From Pachydiplax longipennis (Eukaryota; Arthropoda; Insecta; Odonata; Libellulidae), in contig JAVFKF010000015.1 in the NCBI GenBank assembly GCA_036926295.1, forward strand, positions 71,326,501-71,390,500: DNA of 64,000 nucleotides, read 5' to 3'. The position numbers were made by a program, and so were the translations under genes. Positions 1 to 12,990 of this stretch are shown here, one piece after another. Within the stretch, counting starts at the first letter, position 1. Each line of letters opens with the position of its first letter. Below the pieces are notes generated by a model. The model did not search any database. It was not told where the DNA came from and saw only the letters and a list, made by a program, of their open reading frames with translations.

Positions 1-3000
1 GGATGATTTTCCAAAAATCTAGCCAAATAAACACTTTTCGGAGCGAATTTCCTCTTAATTTGGATGATTTTTCGAGAATCTTGCCAAATAAGCCGTTTTC
101 AGAGCAATCTTCGGCTTAATCTGGAAGATTTTTTCGAAAATCTTGTCAAATAAGACGTTTATTGAGGACATTTCGGCTTATTTGGAAGATTTATATAAAA
201 TCTTGCTATATATGCAGTTTTCGGAGCAAATTTTGGCTTAATCTGCAAGATTTGTTGAAAATCTTGCTAAATAAGCTGTTTTTGGAGCAAATTTCGCCTT
301 ATTTTGGAAAATTTTCTCGATAATCTTGATAAATAAGCCATTTTCAAAGGAAATTTCGCCTTAATTTGGAATATTTTTCGAAAATCTTGTCAAATACGAC
401 GATTATAGAAGAAATTTCGGCTTTATTTGGAAGATTTATCTAAAATCTTGCTAAATAAGCCGTTTTCAGAGCAAAGTTCGGCTTAATTTCGAAGATTTTT
501 TCGAAAATCTTTTAAAGTAAGCCGTTATCATAGGAAAATTCGGCTTATTTTGGAGGATTTTTGAGAAATCATGCCAAATAAAGCGTTTTCTGATCAAATT
601 TCTGCTAAATTTAGATTATTTGTTGAAAATCTTGCTAAATAAGCCTTTTTTGGAGGAAATTTTGCCTTAATCTGGAATATTTTTCAAAAATCTTGCTAAA
701 TAAGCCGTTTCGGAGCAAATTTCGGCTTAATTTGGATGATTTTCCAAAAATCTTGCCAAAAAAACCGTTTTCGGAGCAAATTTCGGCTTAATTTGGAAGA
801 TTTTTTCGAAATTCTTGTCAAATAAGACATTTATTGAGGAAATTTCGGCTTTATTTGGAAGATTTATCTAAAGTCTTGCTAAATATGGAGTTTTCGGAGC
901 AAATTTTGGCTTAATCTGCAAGATTTGTTGAAAATCTTGCAAAATAAGCTGTTTTTGGTGCAAATTTCGCCTTATTTTGGAAGATTTTTTCGAAAATCTT
1001 GCCACATAAGGCGTTTTCGGATCAAGTTTCGGCTTCATTTGGAAGATTTTTTTCGAAAATCTTGCTAAATAAGCCGTTTTCAGAGCAAAGTTCCGCTTAA
1101 TTTCGTAGATTTTTTCGAAAAACCTGATAAATAAGCCGTTTTCAAAGGAAATTTCTGCTTATTTTGGAAGTTTTTTCTGAAATCTTGCCAAAAAAGGCGT
1201 TTTCGCATCAAATTTCGGCTAAATTTAGAAGATTTGTTGAAAATCTTGCAAAATAAATCTTTTTTTTGGAGCATATTTCGCCTTAATCTGGAATATTTTT
1301 GAAAAATCTTGGCAAATTAGCCGTTTTTGGATCAAATTTCGGCTTAATTTGGATGCTTTTCCAAGAATCTTGCCAAAAAAACCGTTTTCGGAGCAAATTT
1401 CGGCTTAATTTCGGCTTAATTTCGAAGATTTTTTCGAAAATCTTCTCAAATATGACGTTTATTGAGGAAATTTCGGTTTTATTTGGAAGATTTATCTTAA
1501 ATCTTGCTAAATAAGCCGTTGTTGGAGCAAATTCCGTCTTAATCTCAAAGATTTATTGAAAATATTGCTAAATAAAATGTTTTTGGAGGTAATTTAGCCT
1601 TACTTTGGAAGATTTTTCGTAAATCTTGACAATTAGGGCGTTTCGGATCAAATTTCGGCTAAATTAATGAGATTTTTTCGAAAATCATACTAAATAAGCC
1701 GTTTTCAGAGCAAATTTCAGCTTCATTTGGAAGATTTTTTCGAAAATCTTGATAAATAAGCCACTTTCAAAGAAAATTTTGGCTTAATTTGGATGATTTT
1801 TCGAAAATCTTGTCAAATAAACCGTTTTCGGAGCAATTTTCGGCTTAATATGGAAGATTTTTTCGAAAATATTGCCAAATAAGACGTTTATTTTGGAAAT
1901 TTCGGATTTATTTGGAAGATTTTTTTGAATTTCTTGCCAAATAGGCGATTTCGGAAAAGCTTCGGCTAAATTTAGAAGAATTTTTTAAAATCTTGCTACA
2001 TAAGCCGTTTTCGTAGCAAATTTCGGCATAATTTGGAAGTTTTTTTCGAAAATCTACCAAATAAGTCGTCTTCGGATCAAATTTCGGCTAAAGTTAGAAG
2101 ATTTGTTGAAAATCTTGCTAAAGAAGCCTTTTTTTAGAGCAAATTTCTCCTTAATCTGGAATATTTTTGAAAAATCTTGGCAAATAAGCCGTTTTTGGAT
2201 CAAATTTCGGCTTAATTTGGAAGATTTTTCAAAAATCTTGCTAAATAAGCCGTTTTCGGAGCAAATTTCGGCTAAATTAAAGAGACTTTATCGAAATTCT
2301 TCCTAAATAAGCCGTTTTTGGAGCAAATTTCCGCATATTTTGGAAGATTTTTTCGAAAATCTTACCAAATAAGGCGTTTTCGGATTAAATTTCGGCTAAT
2401 GTTAGAAGATTTGTTGATAGTCTTGCAAAAGAAGCCTTTTTTGGAGCAAATTTCGCCTTAATCTGGAATATTTTTGAAAAATCTTGGCAAATTAGCCGTT
2501 TTTGGATCAAATTTCGGCTTATTTTGGAAGATTTTTCTGAAATCTTGCCAAATAAGGCGTTTTCGGATCAAATTTCGGCTAAATTAAAGAGACTTTATCG
2601 AAATTCTTGCTAAATAAGCCGTTTTCAGTGCAAATTTCGGCTTAATTTGGAAGATTTTTTCGAAAATCTTCTCAAATATGACGTTTATTGAGGAAATTTC
2701 GGTTTTATTTGGAAGATGTATCTAAAATCTTGATAAATATGGAGTTTTCGGAGCAAATTTTGGCATAATCTGCAAGATTTGTTGAAAATCATGCTACATA
2801 AGCTTTTTTTGGAGCAAATTTCGCCTTAATCTGGAATATTTTTGAAAAATCTTGGCAAATTAGCCGTTTTTGGATCAAATTTCGGCTTATTTTGGAAGAT
2901 TTTTCTGAAATCTTGCCAAATAAGGCGTTTTCGGATCAAATTTCGGCTAAATTAAAGAGATTTTTTCGAAAATCTTGCTAAATAAGCCGTTTCAGAGCAA

Positions 3001-4053
3001 TTTTCGGTTTAATTTTATGATTTGCCAAAAATCTTGCCAAATAAACACTTACCGAGCAAATTTCGGCTTAATTTGGAAGATTTTTCTGAAATCTTGCCAA
3101 ATAAGGCGTTTTCGGATCAAATTTCGGCTAAATGTAGAAGATTTTTTCAAAAATCTTCCTAAATAAGCTGTTTTCAGAGGATATTTCGGCTAAATTTAAA
3201 AGATATTTTCGAAAATCTTACCAAATAAGGCGTTTTCGGATCAAATTTCGGCTAATGTTAGAAGATTTGTTGATAATCTTGCTAAAGAAGCCTTTTTTGG
3301 AGCAAATTTCGCCTTAATCTGGAATATTTTTGAAAAATCTTGGCAAATTAGCCGTTTTTGGATCAAATTTCGGCTTATTTTGGAAGATTTTTCTGAAATC
3401 TTGCCAAATAAGGCGTTTTCGGATCAAATTTCGGCTAAATTAAAGAGATTTTTTCGAAAATCTTGCTAAATAAGCCGTTTCAGAGCAATTTTCGGTTTAA
3501 TTTTATGATTTGCCAAAAATCTTGCCAAATAAACACTTACCGAGCAAATTTCGGCTTAATTTGGAAGATTTTTCTGAAATCTTGCCAAATAAGGCGTTTT
3601 CGGATCAAATTTCGGCTAAATGTAGAAGATTTTTTCAAAAATCTTCCTAAATAAGCTGTTTTCAGAGGATATTTCGGCGAAATTTAAAAGATATTTTCGA
3701 AAATCTTGCCAAATAAACCGTTTTTGGAGCAATTTTCAGCTTAATTTGGTAGATTTTTTCCAAAATTATTCCAAATATGACGTTTATTAAGGAAATTTCA
3801 GCTTTATTTGGAAGATATGTATAAAATCTTGCTAAATAAGCCGGTTTCGGAGCAAATTTTGGCTTAATCTGGAAGATTAGTTGAAAATCTTGCTAAATAA
3901 AATGTTTCTGGAGAAAATTTCGCCTTATTTTGGAAGATTTTTTCGAAAATATTGCAATTAATGCGTTTTCGGATCAAATTTCGGCTAAATTTAGAAGATT
4001 TTTCGAAAATCCTGCTAAATAAGCTGTTTTCAGAGCAAATTTCGGCTTAATTT
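1..4053 (+). repeat. HOR type A, copy 1 (4,053 bp)
   Basis: This is the longest copy of the first higher-order repeat. It opens with GGATGATTTTCCAAAAATC followed by a TAGCCAAATAAACAC variant. The same string recurs at 4,054, 7,253 and 10,818, which defines the copy boundaries. It holds about 65 monomers. It is longer than copy 3 by exactly 488 bp because of an internal duplication near 2,805-3,700. Because the window begins exactly at this phase, the first base is an arbitrary cut in a repeat that may continue to the left. Confidence 0.93.
2805..3700 (+). repeat. 488-bp internal duplication in HOR A copy 1
   Basis: The monomer series containing GCCGTTTCAGAGCAATTTTC occurs at about 2,985 and again 488 bp later at about 3,473. 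The two are essentially identical for roughly 400 bp. One copy exists in HOR copy 3 (about 10,237) and none in copy 2. The 488 bp equals eight monomers of 61 bp. The outer limits are approximate because neighbouring monomers are themselves similar. Confidence 0.85.
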
Positions 4054-7000
4054 GGATGATTTTCCAAAAATCTAGCCAAATAAACACTTTTCGGAGCGAA
4101 TTTCCTCTTAATTTGGATGATTTTTCGAGAATCTTGCCAAATAAGCCGTTTTCAGAGCAATCTTCGGCTTAATCTGGAAGATTTTTTCGAAAATCTTGTC
4201 AAATAAGACGTTTATTGAGGACATTTCGGCTTATTTGGAAGATTTATATAAAATCTTGCTATATATGCAGTTTTCGGAGCAAATTTTGGCTTAATCTGCA
4301 AGATTTGTTGAAAATCTTGCTAAATAAGCTGTTTTTGGAGCAAATTTCGCCTTATTTTGGAAAATTTTCTCGATAATCTTGATAAATAAGCCATTTTCAA
4401 AGGAAATTTCGCCTTAATTTGGAATATTTTTCGAAAATCTTGTCAAATACGACGATTATAGAAGAAATTTCGGCTTTATTTGGAAGATTTATCTAAAATC
4501 TTGCTAAATAAGCCGTTTTCAGAGCAAAGTTCGGCTTAATTTCGAAGATTTTTTCGAAAATCTTTTAAAGTAAGCCGTTATCATAGGAAAATTCGGCTTA
4601 TTTTGGAGGATTTTTGAGAAATCATGCCAAATAAAGCGTTTTCTGATCAAATTTCTGCTAAATTTAGATTATTTGTTGAAAATCTTGCTAAATAAGCCTT
4701 TTTTGGAGGAAATTTTGCCTTAATCTGGAATATTTTTCAAAAATCTTGCTAAATAAGCCGTTTCGGAGCAAATTTCGGCTTAATTTGGATGATTTTCCAA
4801 AAATCTTGCCAAAAAAACCGTTTTCGGAGCAAATTTCGGCTTAATTTGGAAGATTTTTTCGAAATTCTTGTCAAATAAGACATTTATTGAGGAAATTTCG
4901 GCTTTATTTGGAAGATTTATCTAAAGTCTTGCTAAATATGGAGTTTTCGGAGCAAATTTTGGCTTAATCTGCAAGATTTGTTGAAAATCTTGCAAAATAA
5001 GCTGTTTTTGGTGCAAATTTCGCCTTATTTTGGAAGATTTTTTCGAAAATCTTGCCACATAAGGCGTTTTCGGATCAAGTTTCGGCTTCATTTGGAAGAT
5101 TTTTTTCGAAAATCTTGCTAAATAAGCCGTTTTCAGATTAAAGTTCCGCTTAATTTCGTAGATTTTTTCGAAAAACCTGATAAATAAGCCGTTTTCAAAG
5201 GAAATTTCTGCTTATTTTGGAAGTTTTTTCTGAAATCTTGCCAAAAAAGGCGTTTTCGCATCAAATTTCGGCTAAATTTAGAAGATTTGTTGAAAATCTT
5301 GCAAAATAAATCTTTTTTTTGGAGCATATTTCGCCTTAATCTGGAATATTTTTGAAAAATCTTGGCAAATTAGCCGTTTTTGGATCAAATTTCGGCTTAA
5401 TTTGGATGCTTTTCCAAGAATCTTGCCAAAAAAACCGTTTTCGGAGCAAATTTCGGCTTAATTTCGGCTTAATTTCGAAGATTTTTTCGAAAATCTTCTC
5501 AAATATGACGTTTATTGAGGAAATTTCGGTTTTATTTGGAAGATTTATCTTAAATCTTGCTAAATAAGCCGTTGTTGGAGCAAATTCCGTCTTAATCTCA
5601 AAGATTTATTGAAAATATTGCTAAATAAAATGTTTTTGGAGGTAATTTAGCCTTACTTTGGAAGATTTTTCGTAAATCTTGACAATTAGGGCGTTTCGGA
5701 TCAAATTTCGGCTAAATTAATGAGATTTTTTCGAAAATCATACTAAATAAGCCGTTTTCAGAGCAAATTTCAGCTTCATTTGGAAGATTTTTTCGAAAAT
5801 CTTGATAAATAAGCCACTTTCAAAGAAAATTTTGGCTTAATTTGGATGATTTTTCGAAAATCTTGTCAAATAAACCGTTTTCGGAGCAATTTTCGGCTTA
5901 ATATGGAAGATTTTTTCGAAAATATTGCCAAATAAGACGTTTATTTTGGAAATTTCGGATTTATTTGGAAGATTTTTTTGAATTTCTTGCCAAATAGGCG
6001 ATTTCGGAAAAGCTTCGGCTAAATTTAGAAGAATTTTTTAAAATCTTGCTACATAAGCCGTTTTCGTAGCAAATTTCGGCATAATTTGGAAGTTTTTTTC
6101 GAAAATCTACCAAATAAGTCGTCTTCGGATCAAATTTCGGCTAAAGTTAGAAGATTTGTTGAAAATCTTGCTAAAGAAGCCTTTTTTTAGAGCAAATTTC
6201 TCCTTAATCTGGAATATTTTTGAAAAATCTTGGCAAATAAGCCGTTTTTGGATCAAATTTCGGCTTAATTTGGAAGATTTTTCAAAAATCTTGCTAAATA
6301 AGCCGTTTTCGGAGCAAATTTCGGCTAAATTAAAGAGACTTTATCGAAATTCTTCCTAAATAAGCCGTTTTTGGAGCAAATTTCCGCATATTTTGGAAGA
6401 TTTTTTCGAAAATCTTACCAAATAAGGCGTTTTCGGATTAAATTTCGGCTAATGTTAGAAGATTTGTTGATAGTCTTGCAAAAGAAGCCTTTTTTGGAGC
6501 AAATTTCGCCTTAATCTGGAATATTTTTGAAAAATCTTGGCAAATTAGCCATTTTTGGATCAAATTTCGGCTTATTTTGGAAGATTTTTCTGAAATCTTG
6601 CCAAATAAGGCGTTTTCGGATCAAATTTCGGCTAAATTAAAGAGACTTTATCGAAATTCTTGCTAAATAAGCCGTTTTCAGTGCAAATTTCGGCTTAATT
6701 TGGAAGATTTTTTCGAAAATCTTCTCAAATATGACGTTTATTGAGGAAATTTCGGTTTTATTTGGAAGATGTATCTAAAATCTTGATAAATATGGAGTTT
6801 TCGGAGCAAATTTTGGCATAATCTGCAAGATTTGTTGAAAATCATGCTACATAAGCTTTTTTTGGAGCAAATTTCGCCTTAATCTGGAATATTTTTGAAA
6901 AATCTTGGCAAATTAGCCGTTTTTGGATCAAATTTCGGCTTATTTTGGAAGATTTTTCTGAAATCTTGCCAAATAAGGCGTTTTCGGATCAAATTTCGGC

Positions 7001-7252
7001 TAAATTAAAGAGATTTTTTCGAAAATCTTGCTAAATAAGCCGGTTTCGGAGCAAATTTTGGCTTAATCTGGAAGATTAGTTGAAAATCTTGCTAAATAAA
7101 ATGTTTCTGGAGAAAATTTCGCCTTATTTTGGAAGATTTTTTCGAAAATATTGCAATTAATGCGTTTTCGGATCAAATTTCGGCTAAATTTAGAAGATTT
7201 TTCGAAAATCCTGCTAAATAAGCTGTTTTCAGAGCAAATTTCGGCTTAATTT
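4054..7252 (+). repeat. HOR type A, copy 2 (3,199 bp)
   Basis: This copy is nearly identical to copy 1 over its length, with only scattered substitutions (for example CAGATTAAAG where copy 1 has CAGAGCAAAG near 5,133). It lacks the segment around copy-1 positions 2,975-3,830. The join is near 7,040, where the GCTAAATAAGCCG monomer runs directly into GGTTTCGGAGC. It is 366 bp shorter than copy 3, about six monomers, as expected for unequal exchange in monomer register. Confidence 0.92.
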
Positions 7253-10200
7253 GGATGATTTTCCAAAAATCTAGCCAAATAAACACTTTTCGGAGCGAAT
7301 TTCCTCTTAATTTGGATGATTTTTCGAGAATCTTGCCAAATAAGCCGTTTTCAGAGCAATCTTCGGCTTAATCTGGAAGATTTTTTCGAAAATCTTGTCA
7401 AATAAGACGTTTATTGAGGACATTTCGGCTTATTTGGAAGATTTATATAAAATCTTGCTATATATGCAGTTTTCGGAGCAAATTTTGGCTTAATCTGCAA
7501 GATTTGTTGAAAATCTTGCTAAATAAGCTGTTTTTGGAGCAAATTTCGCCTTATTTTGGAAAATTTTCTCGATAATCTTGATAAATAAGCCATTTTCAAA
7601 GGAAATTTCGCCTTAATTTGGAATATTTTTCGAAAATCTTGTCAAATACGACGATTATAGAAGAAATTTCGGCTTTATTTGGAAGATTTATCTAAAATCT
7701 TGCTAAATAAGCCGTTTTCAGAGCAAAGTTCGGCTTAATTTCGAAGATTTTTTCGAAAATCTTTTAAAGTAAGCCGTTATCATAGGAAAATTCGGCTTAT
7801 TTTGGAGGATTTTTGAGAAATCATGCCAAATAAAGCGTTTTCTGATCAAATTTCTGCTAAATTTAGATTATTTGTTGAAAATCTTGCTAAATAAGCCTTT
7901 TTTGGAGGAAATTTTGCCTTAATCTGGAATATTTTTCAAAAATCTTGCTAAATAAGCCGTTTCGGAGCAAATTTCGGCTTAATTTGGATGATTTTCCAAA
8001 AATCTTGCCAAAAAAACCGTTTTCGGAGCAAATTTCGGCTTAATTTGGAAGATTTTTTCGAAATTCTTGTCAAATAAGACATTTATTGAGGAAATTTCGG
8101 CTTTATTTGGAAGATTTATCTAAAGTCTTGCTAAATATGGAGTTTTCGGAGCAAATTTTGGCTTAATCTGCAAGATTTGTTGAAAATCTTGCAAAATAAG
8201 CTGTTTTTGGTGCAAATTTCGCCTTATTTTGGAAGATTTTTTCGAAAATCTTGCCACATAAGGCGTTTTCGGATCAAGTTTCGGCTTCATTTGGAAGATT
8301 TTTTTCGAAAATCTTGCTAAATAAGCCGTTTTCAGATTAAAGTTCCGCTTAATTTCGTAGATTTTTTCGAAAAACCTGATAAATAAGCCGTTTTCAAAGG
8401 AAATTTCTGCTTATTTTGGAAGTTTTTTCTGAAATCTTGCCAAAAAAGGCGTTTTCGCATCAAATTTCGGCTAAATTTAGAAGATTTGTTGAAAATCTTG
8501 CAAAATAAATCTTTTTTTTGGAGCATATTTCGCCTTAATCTGGAATATTTTTGAAAAATCTTGGCAAATTAGCCGTTTTTGGATCAAATTTCGGCTTAAT
8601 TTGGATGCTTTTCCAAGAATCTTGCCAAAAAAACCGTTTTCGGAGCAAATTTCGGCTTAATTTCGGCTTAATTTCGAAGATTTTTTCGAAAATCTTCTCA
8701 AATATGACGTTTATTGAGGAAATTTCGGTTTTATTTGGAAGATTTATCTTAAATCTTGCTAAATAAGCCGTTGTTGGAGCAAATTCCGTCTTAATCTCAA
8801 AGATTTATTGAAAATATTGCTAAATAAAATGTTTTTGGAGGTAATTTAGCCTTACTTTGGAAGATTTTTCGTAAATCTTGACAATTAGGGCGTTTCGGAT
8901 CAAATTTCGGCTAAATTAATGAGATTTTTTCGAAAATCATACTAAATAAGCCGTTTTCAGAGCAAATTTCAGCTTCATTTGGAAGATTTTTTCGAAAATC
9001 TTGATAAATAAGCCACTTTCAAAGAAAATTTTGGCTTAATTTGGATGATTTTTCGAAAATCTTGTCAAATAAACCGTTTTCGGAGCAATTTTCGGCTTAA
9101 TATGGAAGATTTTTTCGAAAATATTGCCAAATAAGACGTTTATTTTGGAAATTTCGGATTTATTTGGAAGATTTTTTTGAATTTCTTGCCAAATAGGCGA
9201 TTTCGGAAAAGCTTCGGCTAAATTTAGAAGAATTTTTTAAAATCTTGCTACATAAGCCGTTTTCGTAGCAAATTTCGGCATAATTTGGAAGTTTTTTTCG
9301 AAAATCTACCAAATAAGTCGTCTTCGGATCAAATTTCGGCTAAAGTTAGAAGATTTGTTGAAAATCTTGCTAAAGAAGCCTTTTTTTAGAGCAAATTTCT
9401 CCTTAATCTGGAATATTTTTGAAAAATCTTGGCAAATAAGCCGTTTTTGGATCAAATTTCGGCTTAATTTGGAAGATTTTTCAAAAATCTTGCTAAATAA
9501 GCCGTTTTCGGAGCAAATTTCGGCTAAATTAAAGAGACTTTATCGAAATTCTTCCTAAATAAGCCGTTTTTGGAGCAAATTTCCGCATATTTTGGAAGAT
9601 TTTTTCGAAAATCTTACCAAATAAGGCGTTTTCGGATTAAATTTCGGCTAATGTTAGAAGATTTGTTGATAGTCTTGCAAAAGAAGCCTTTTTTGGAGCA
9701 AATTTCGCCTTAATCTGGAATATTTTTGAAAAATCTTGGCAAATTAGCCGTTTTTGGATCAAATTTCGGCTTATTTTGGAAGATTTTTCTGAAATCTTGC
9801 CAAATAAGGCGTTTTCGGATCAAATTTCGGCTAAATTAAAGAGACTTTATCGAAATTCTTGCTAAATAAGCCGTTTTCAGTGCAAATTTCGGCTTAATTT
9901 GGAAGATTTTTTCGAAAATCTTCTCAAATATGACGTTTATTGAGGAAATTTCGGTTTTATTTGGAAGATGTATCTAAAATCTTGATAAATATGGAGTTTT
10001 CGGAGCAAATTTTGGCATAATCTGCAAGATTTGTTGAAAATCATGCTACATAAGCTTTTTTTGGAGCAAATTTCGCCTTAATCTGGAATATTTTTGAAAA
10101 ATCTTGGCAAATTAGCCGTTTTTGGATCAAATTTCGGCTTATTTTGGAAGATTTTTCTGAAATCTTGCCAAATAAGGCGTTTTCGGATCAAATTTCGGCT

Positions 10201-10817
10201 AAATTAAAGAGATTTTTTCGAAAATCTTGCTAAATAAGCCGTTTCAGAGCAATTTTCGGTTTAATTTTATGATTTGCCAAAAATCTTGCCAAATAAACAC
10301 TTACCGAGCAAATTTCGGCTTAATTTGGAAGATTTTTCTGAAATCTTGCCAAATAAGGCGTTTTCGGATCAAATTTCGGCTAAATGTAGAAGATTTTTTC
10401 AAAAATCTTCCTAAATAAGCTGTTTTCAGAGGATATTTCGGCTAAATTTAAAAGATATTTTCGAAAATCTTGCCAAATAAACCGTTTTTGGAGCAATTTT
10501 CAGCTTAATTTGGTAGATTTTTTCCAAAATTATTCCAAATATGACGTTTATTAAGGAAATTTCAGCTTTATTTGGAAGATATGTATAAAATCTTGCTAAA
10601 TAAGCCGGTTTCGGAGCAAATTTTGGCTTAATCTGGAAGATTAGTTGAAAATCTTGCTAAATAAAATGTTTCTGGAGAAAATTTCGCCTTATTTTGGAAG
10701 ATTTTTTCGAAAATATTGCAATTAATGCGTTTTCGGATCAAATTTCGGCTAAATTTAGAAGATTTTTCGAAAATCCTGCTAAATAAGCTGTTTTCAGAGC
10801 AAATTTCGGCTTAATTT
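7253..10817 (+). repeat. HOR type A, copy 3 (3,565 bp)
   Basis: This copy has the same order of monomer variants as copies 1 and 2. It carries one copy of the segment that is duplicated in copy 1 and absent from copy 2, so it probably shows the parental length. It shares the CAGATTAAAG variant near 8,332 with copy 2, whereas copies 1 and 4 have CAGAGCAAAG. Copies 2 and 3 are therefore probably the closest pair. Confidence 0.92.
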
Positions 10818-12990
10818 GGATGATTTTCCAAAAATCTAGCCAAATAAACACTTTTCGGAGCGAATTTCCTCTTAATTTGGATGATTTTTCGAGAATCTTG
10901 CCAAATAAGCCGTTTTCAGAGCAATCTTCGGCTTAATCTGGAAGATTTTTTCGAAAATCTTGTCAAATAAGACGTTTATTGAGGACATTTCGGCTTATTT
11001 GGAAGATTTATATAAAATCTTGCTATATATGCAGTTTTCGGAGCAAATTTTGGCTTAATCTGCAAGATTTGTTGAAAATCTTGCTAAATAAGCTGTTTTT
11101 GGAGCAAATTTCGCCTTATTTTGGAAAATTTTCTCGATAATCTTGATAAATAAGCCATTTTCAAAGGAAATTTCGCCTTAATTTGGAATATTTTTCGAAA
11201 ATCTTGTCAAATACGACGATTATAGAAGAAATTTCGGATTTATTTGGAAGATTTATCTAAAATCTTGCTAAATAAGCCGTTTTCAGAGCAAAGTTCGGCT
11301 TAATTTCGAAGATTTTTTCGAAAATCTTTTAAAGTAAGCCGTTATCATAGGAAAATTCGGCTTATTTTGGAGGATTTTTGAGAAATCATGCCAAATAAAG
11401 CGTTTTCTGATCAAATTTCTGCTAAATTTAGATTATTTGTTGAAAATCTTGCTAAATAAGCCTTTTTTGGAGGAAATTTTGCCTTAATCTGGAATATTTT
11501 TCAAAAATCTTGCTAAATAAGCCGTTTCGGAGCAAATTTCGGCTTAATTTGGATGATTTTCCAAAAATCTTGCCAAAAAAACCGTTTTCGGAGCAAATTT
11601 CGGCTTAATTTGGAAGATTTTTTCGAAATTCTTGTCAAATAAGACATTTATTGAGGAAATTTCGGCTTTATTTGGAAGATTTATCTAAAGTCTTGCTAAA
11701 TATGGAGTTTTCGTAGCAAATTTTGGCTTAATCTGCAAGATTTGTTGAAAATCTTGCAAAATAAGCTGTTTTTGGTGCAAATTTCGCCTTATTTTGGAAG
11801 ATTTTTTCGAAAATCTTGCCGCATAAGGCGTTTTCGGATCAAGTTTCGGCTTCATTTGGAAGATTTTTTTCGAAAATCTTGCTAAATAAGCCGTTTTCAG
11901 AGCAAAGTTCCGCTTAATTTCGTAGATTTTTTCGAAAAACCTGATAAATAAGCCGTTTTCAAAGGAAATTTCTGCTTATTTTGGAAGTTTTTTCTGAAAT
12001 CTTGCCAAAAAAGGCGTTTTCGCATCAAATTTCGGCTAAATTTAGAAGATTTGTTGAAAATCTTGCAAAATAAATCTTTTTTTTGGAGCATATTTCGCCT
12101 TAATCTGGAATATTTTTGAAAAATCTTGGCAAATTAGCCGTTTTTGGATCAAATTTCGGCTTAATTTGGATGCTTTTCCAAGAATCTTGCCAAAAAAACC
12201 GTTTTCGGAGCAAATTTCGGCTTAATTTCGGCTTAATTTCGAAGATTTTTTCGAAAATCTTCTCAAATATGACGTTTATTGAGGAAATTTCGGTTTTATT
12301 TGGAAGATTTATCTTAAATCTTGCTAAATAAGCCGTTGTTGGAGCAAATTCCGTCTTAATCTCAAAGATTTATTGAAAATATTGCTAAATAAAATGTTTT
12401 TGGAGGTAATTTAGCCTTACTTTGGAAGATTTTTCGTAAATCTTGACAATTAGGGCGTTTCGGATCAAATTTCGGCTAAATTAATGAGATTTTTTCGAAA
12501 ATCATACTAAATAAGCCGTTTTCAGAGCAAATTTCAGCTTCATTTGGAAGATTTTTTCGAAAATCTTGATAAATAAGCCACTTTCAAAGAAAATTTCGGC
12601 TTAATTTGGATGATTTTTCGAAAATCTTGTCAAATAAACCGTTTTCGGAGCAATTTTCGGCTTAATATGGAAGATTTTTTCGAAAATATTGCCAAATAAG
12701 ACGTTTATTTTGGAAATTTCGGATTTATTTGGAAGATTTTTTTGAATTTCTTGCCAAATAGGCGATTTCGGAAAAGCTTCGGCTAAATTTAGAAGAATTT
12801 TTTAAAATCTTGCTACATAAGCCGTTTTCGTAGCAAATTTCGGCATAATTTGGAAGTTTTTTTCGAAAATCTACCAAATAAGTCGTCTTCGGATCAAATT
12901 TCGGCTAAAGTTAGAAGATTTGTTGAAAATCTTGCTAAAGAAGCCTTTTTTTAGAGCAAATTTCTCCTTAATCTGGAATATTTTTGAAAG
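10818..12990 (+). repeat. HOR type A, copy 4 (truncated)
   Basis: This copy follows copy 1 base for base, with rare substitutions, until about 12,990. There GAAAAATCTTGGCAAATAAG of the HOR is replaced by GAAAGATCTTGGCAAAGTAG, and the variant order no longer matches copies 1-3. About 2.17 kb is present, slightly over half a unit. The end marks the right edge of the recently homogenised block. Confidence 0.88.
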
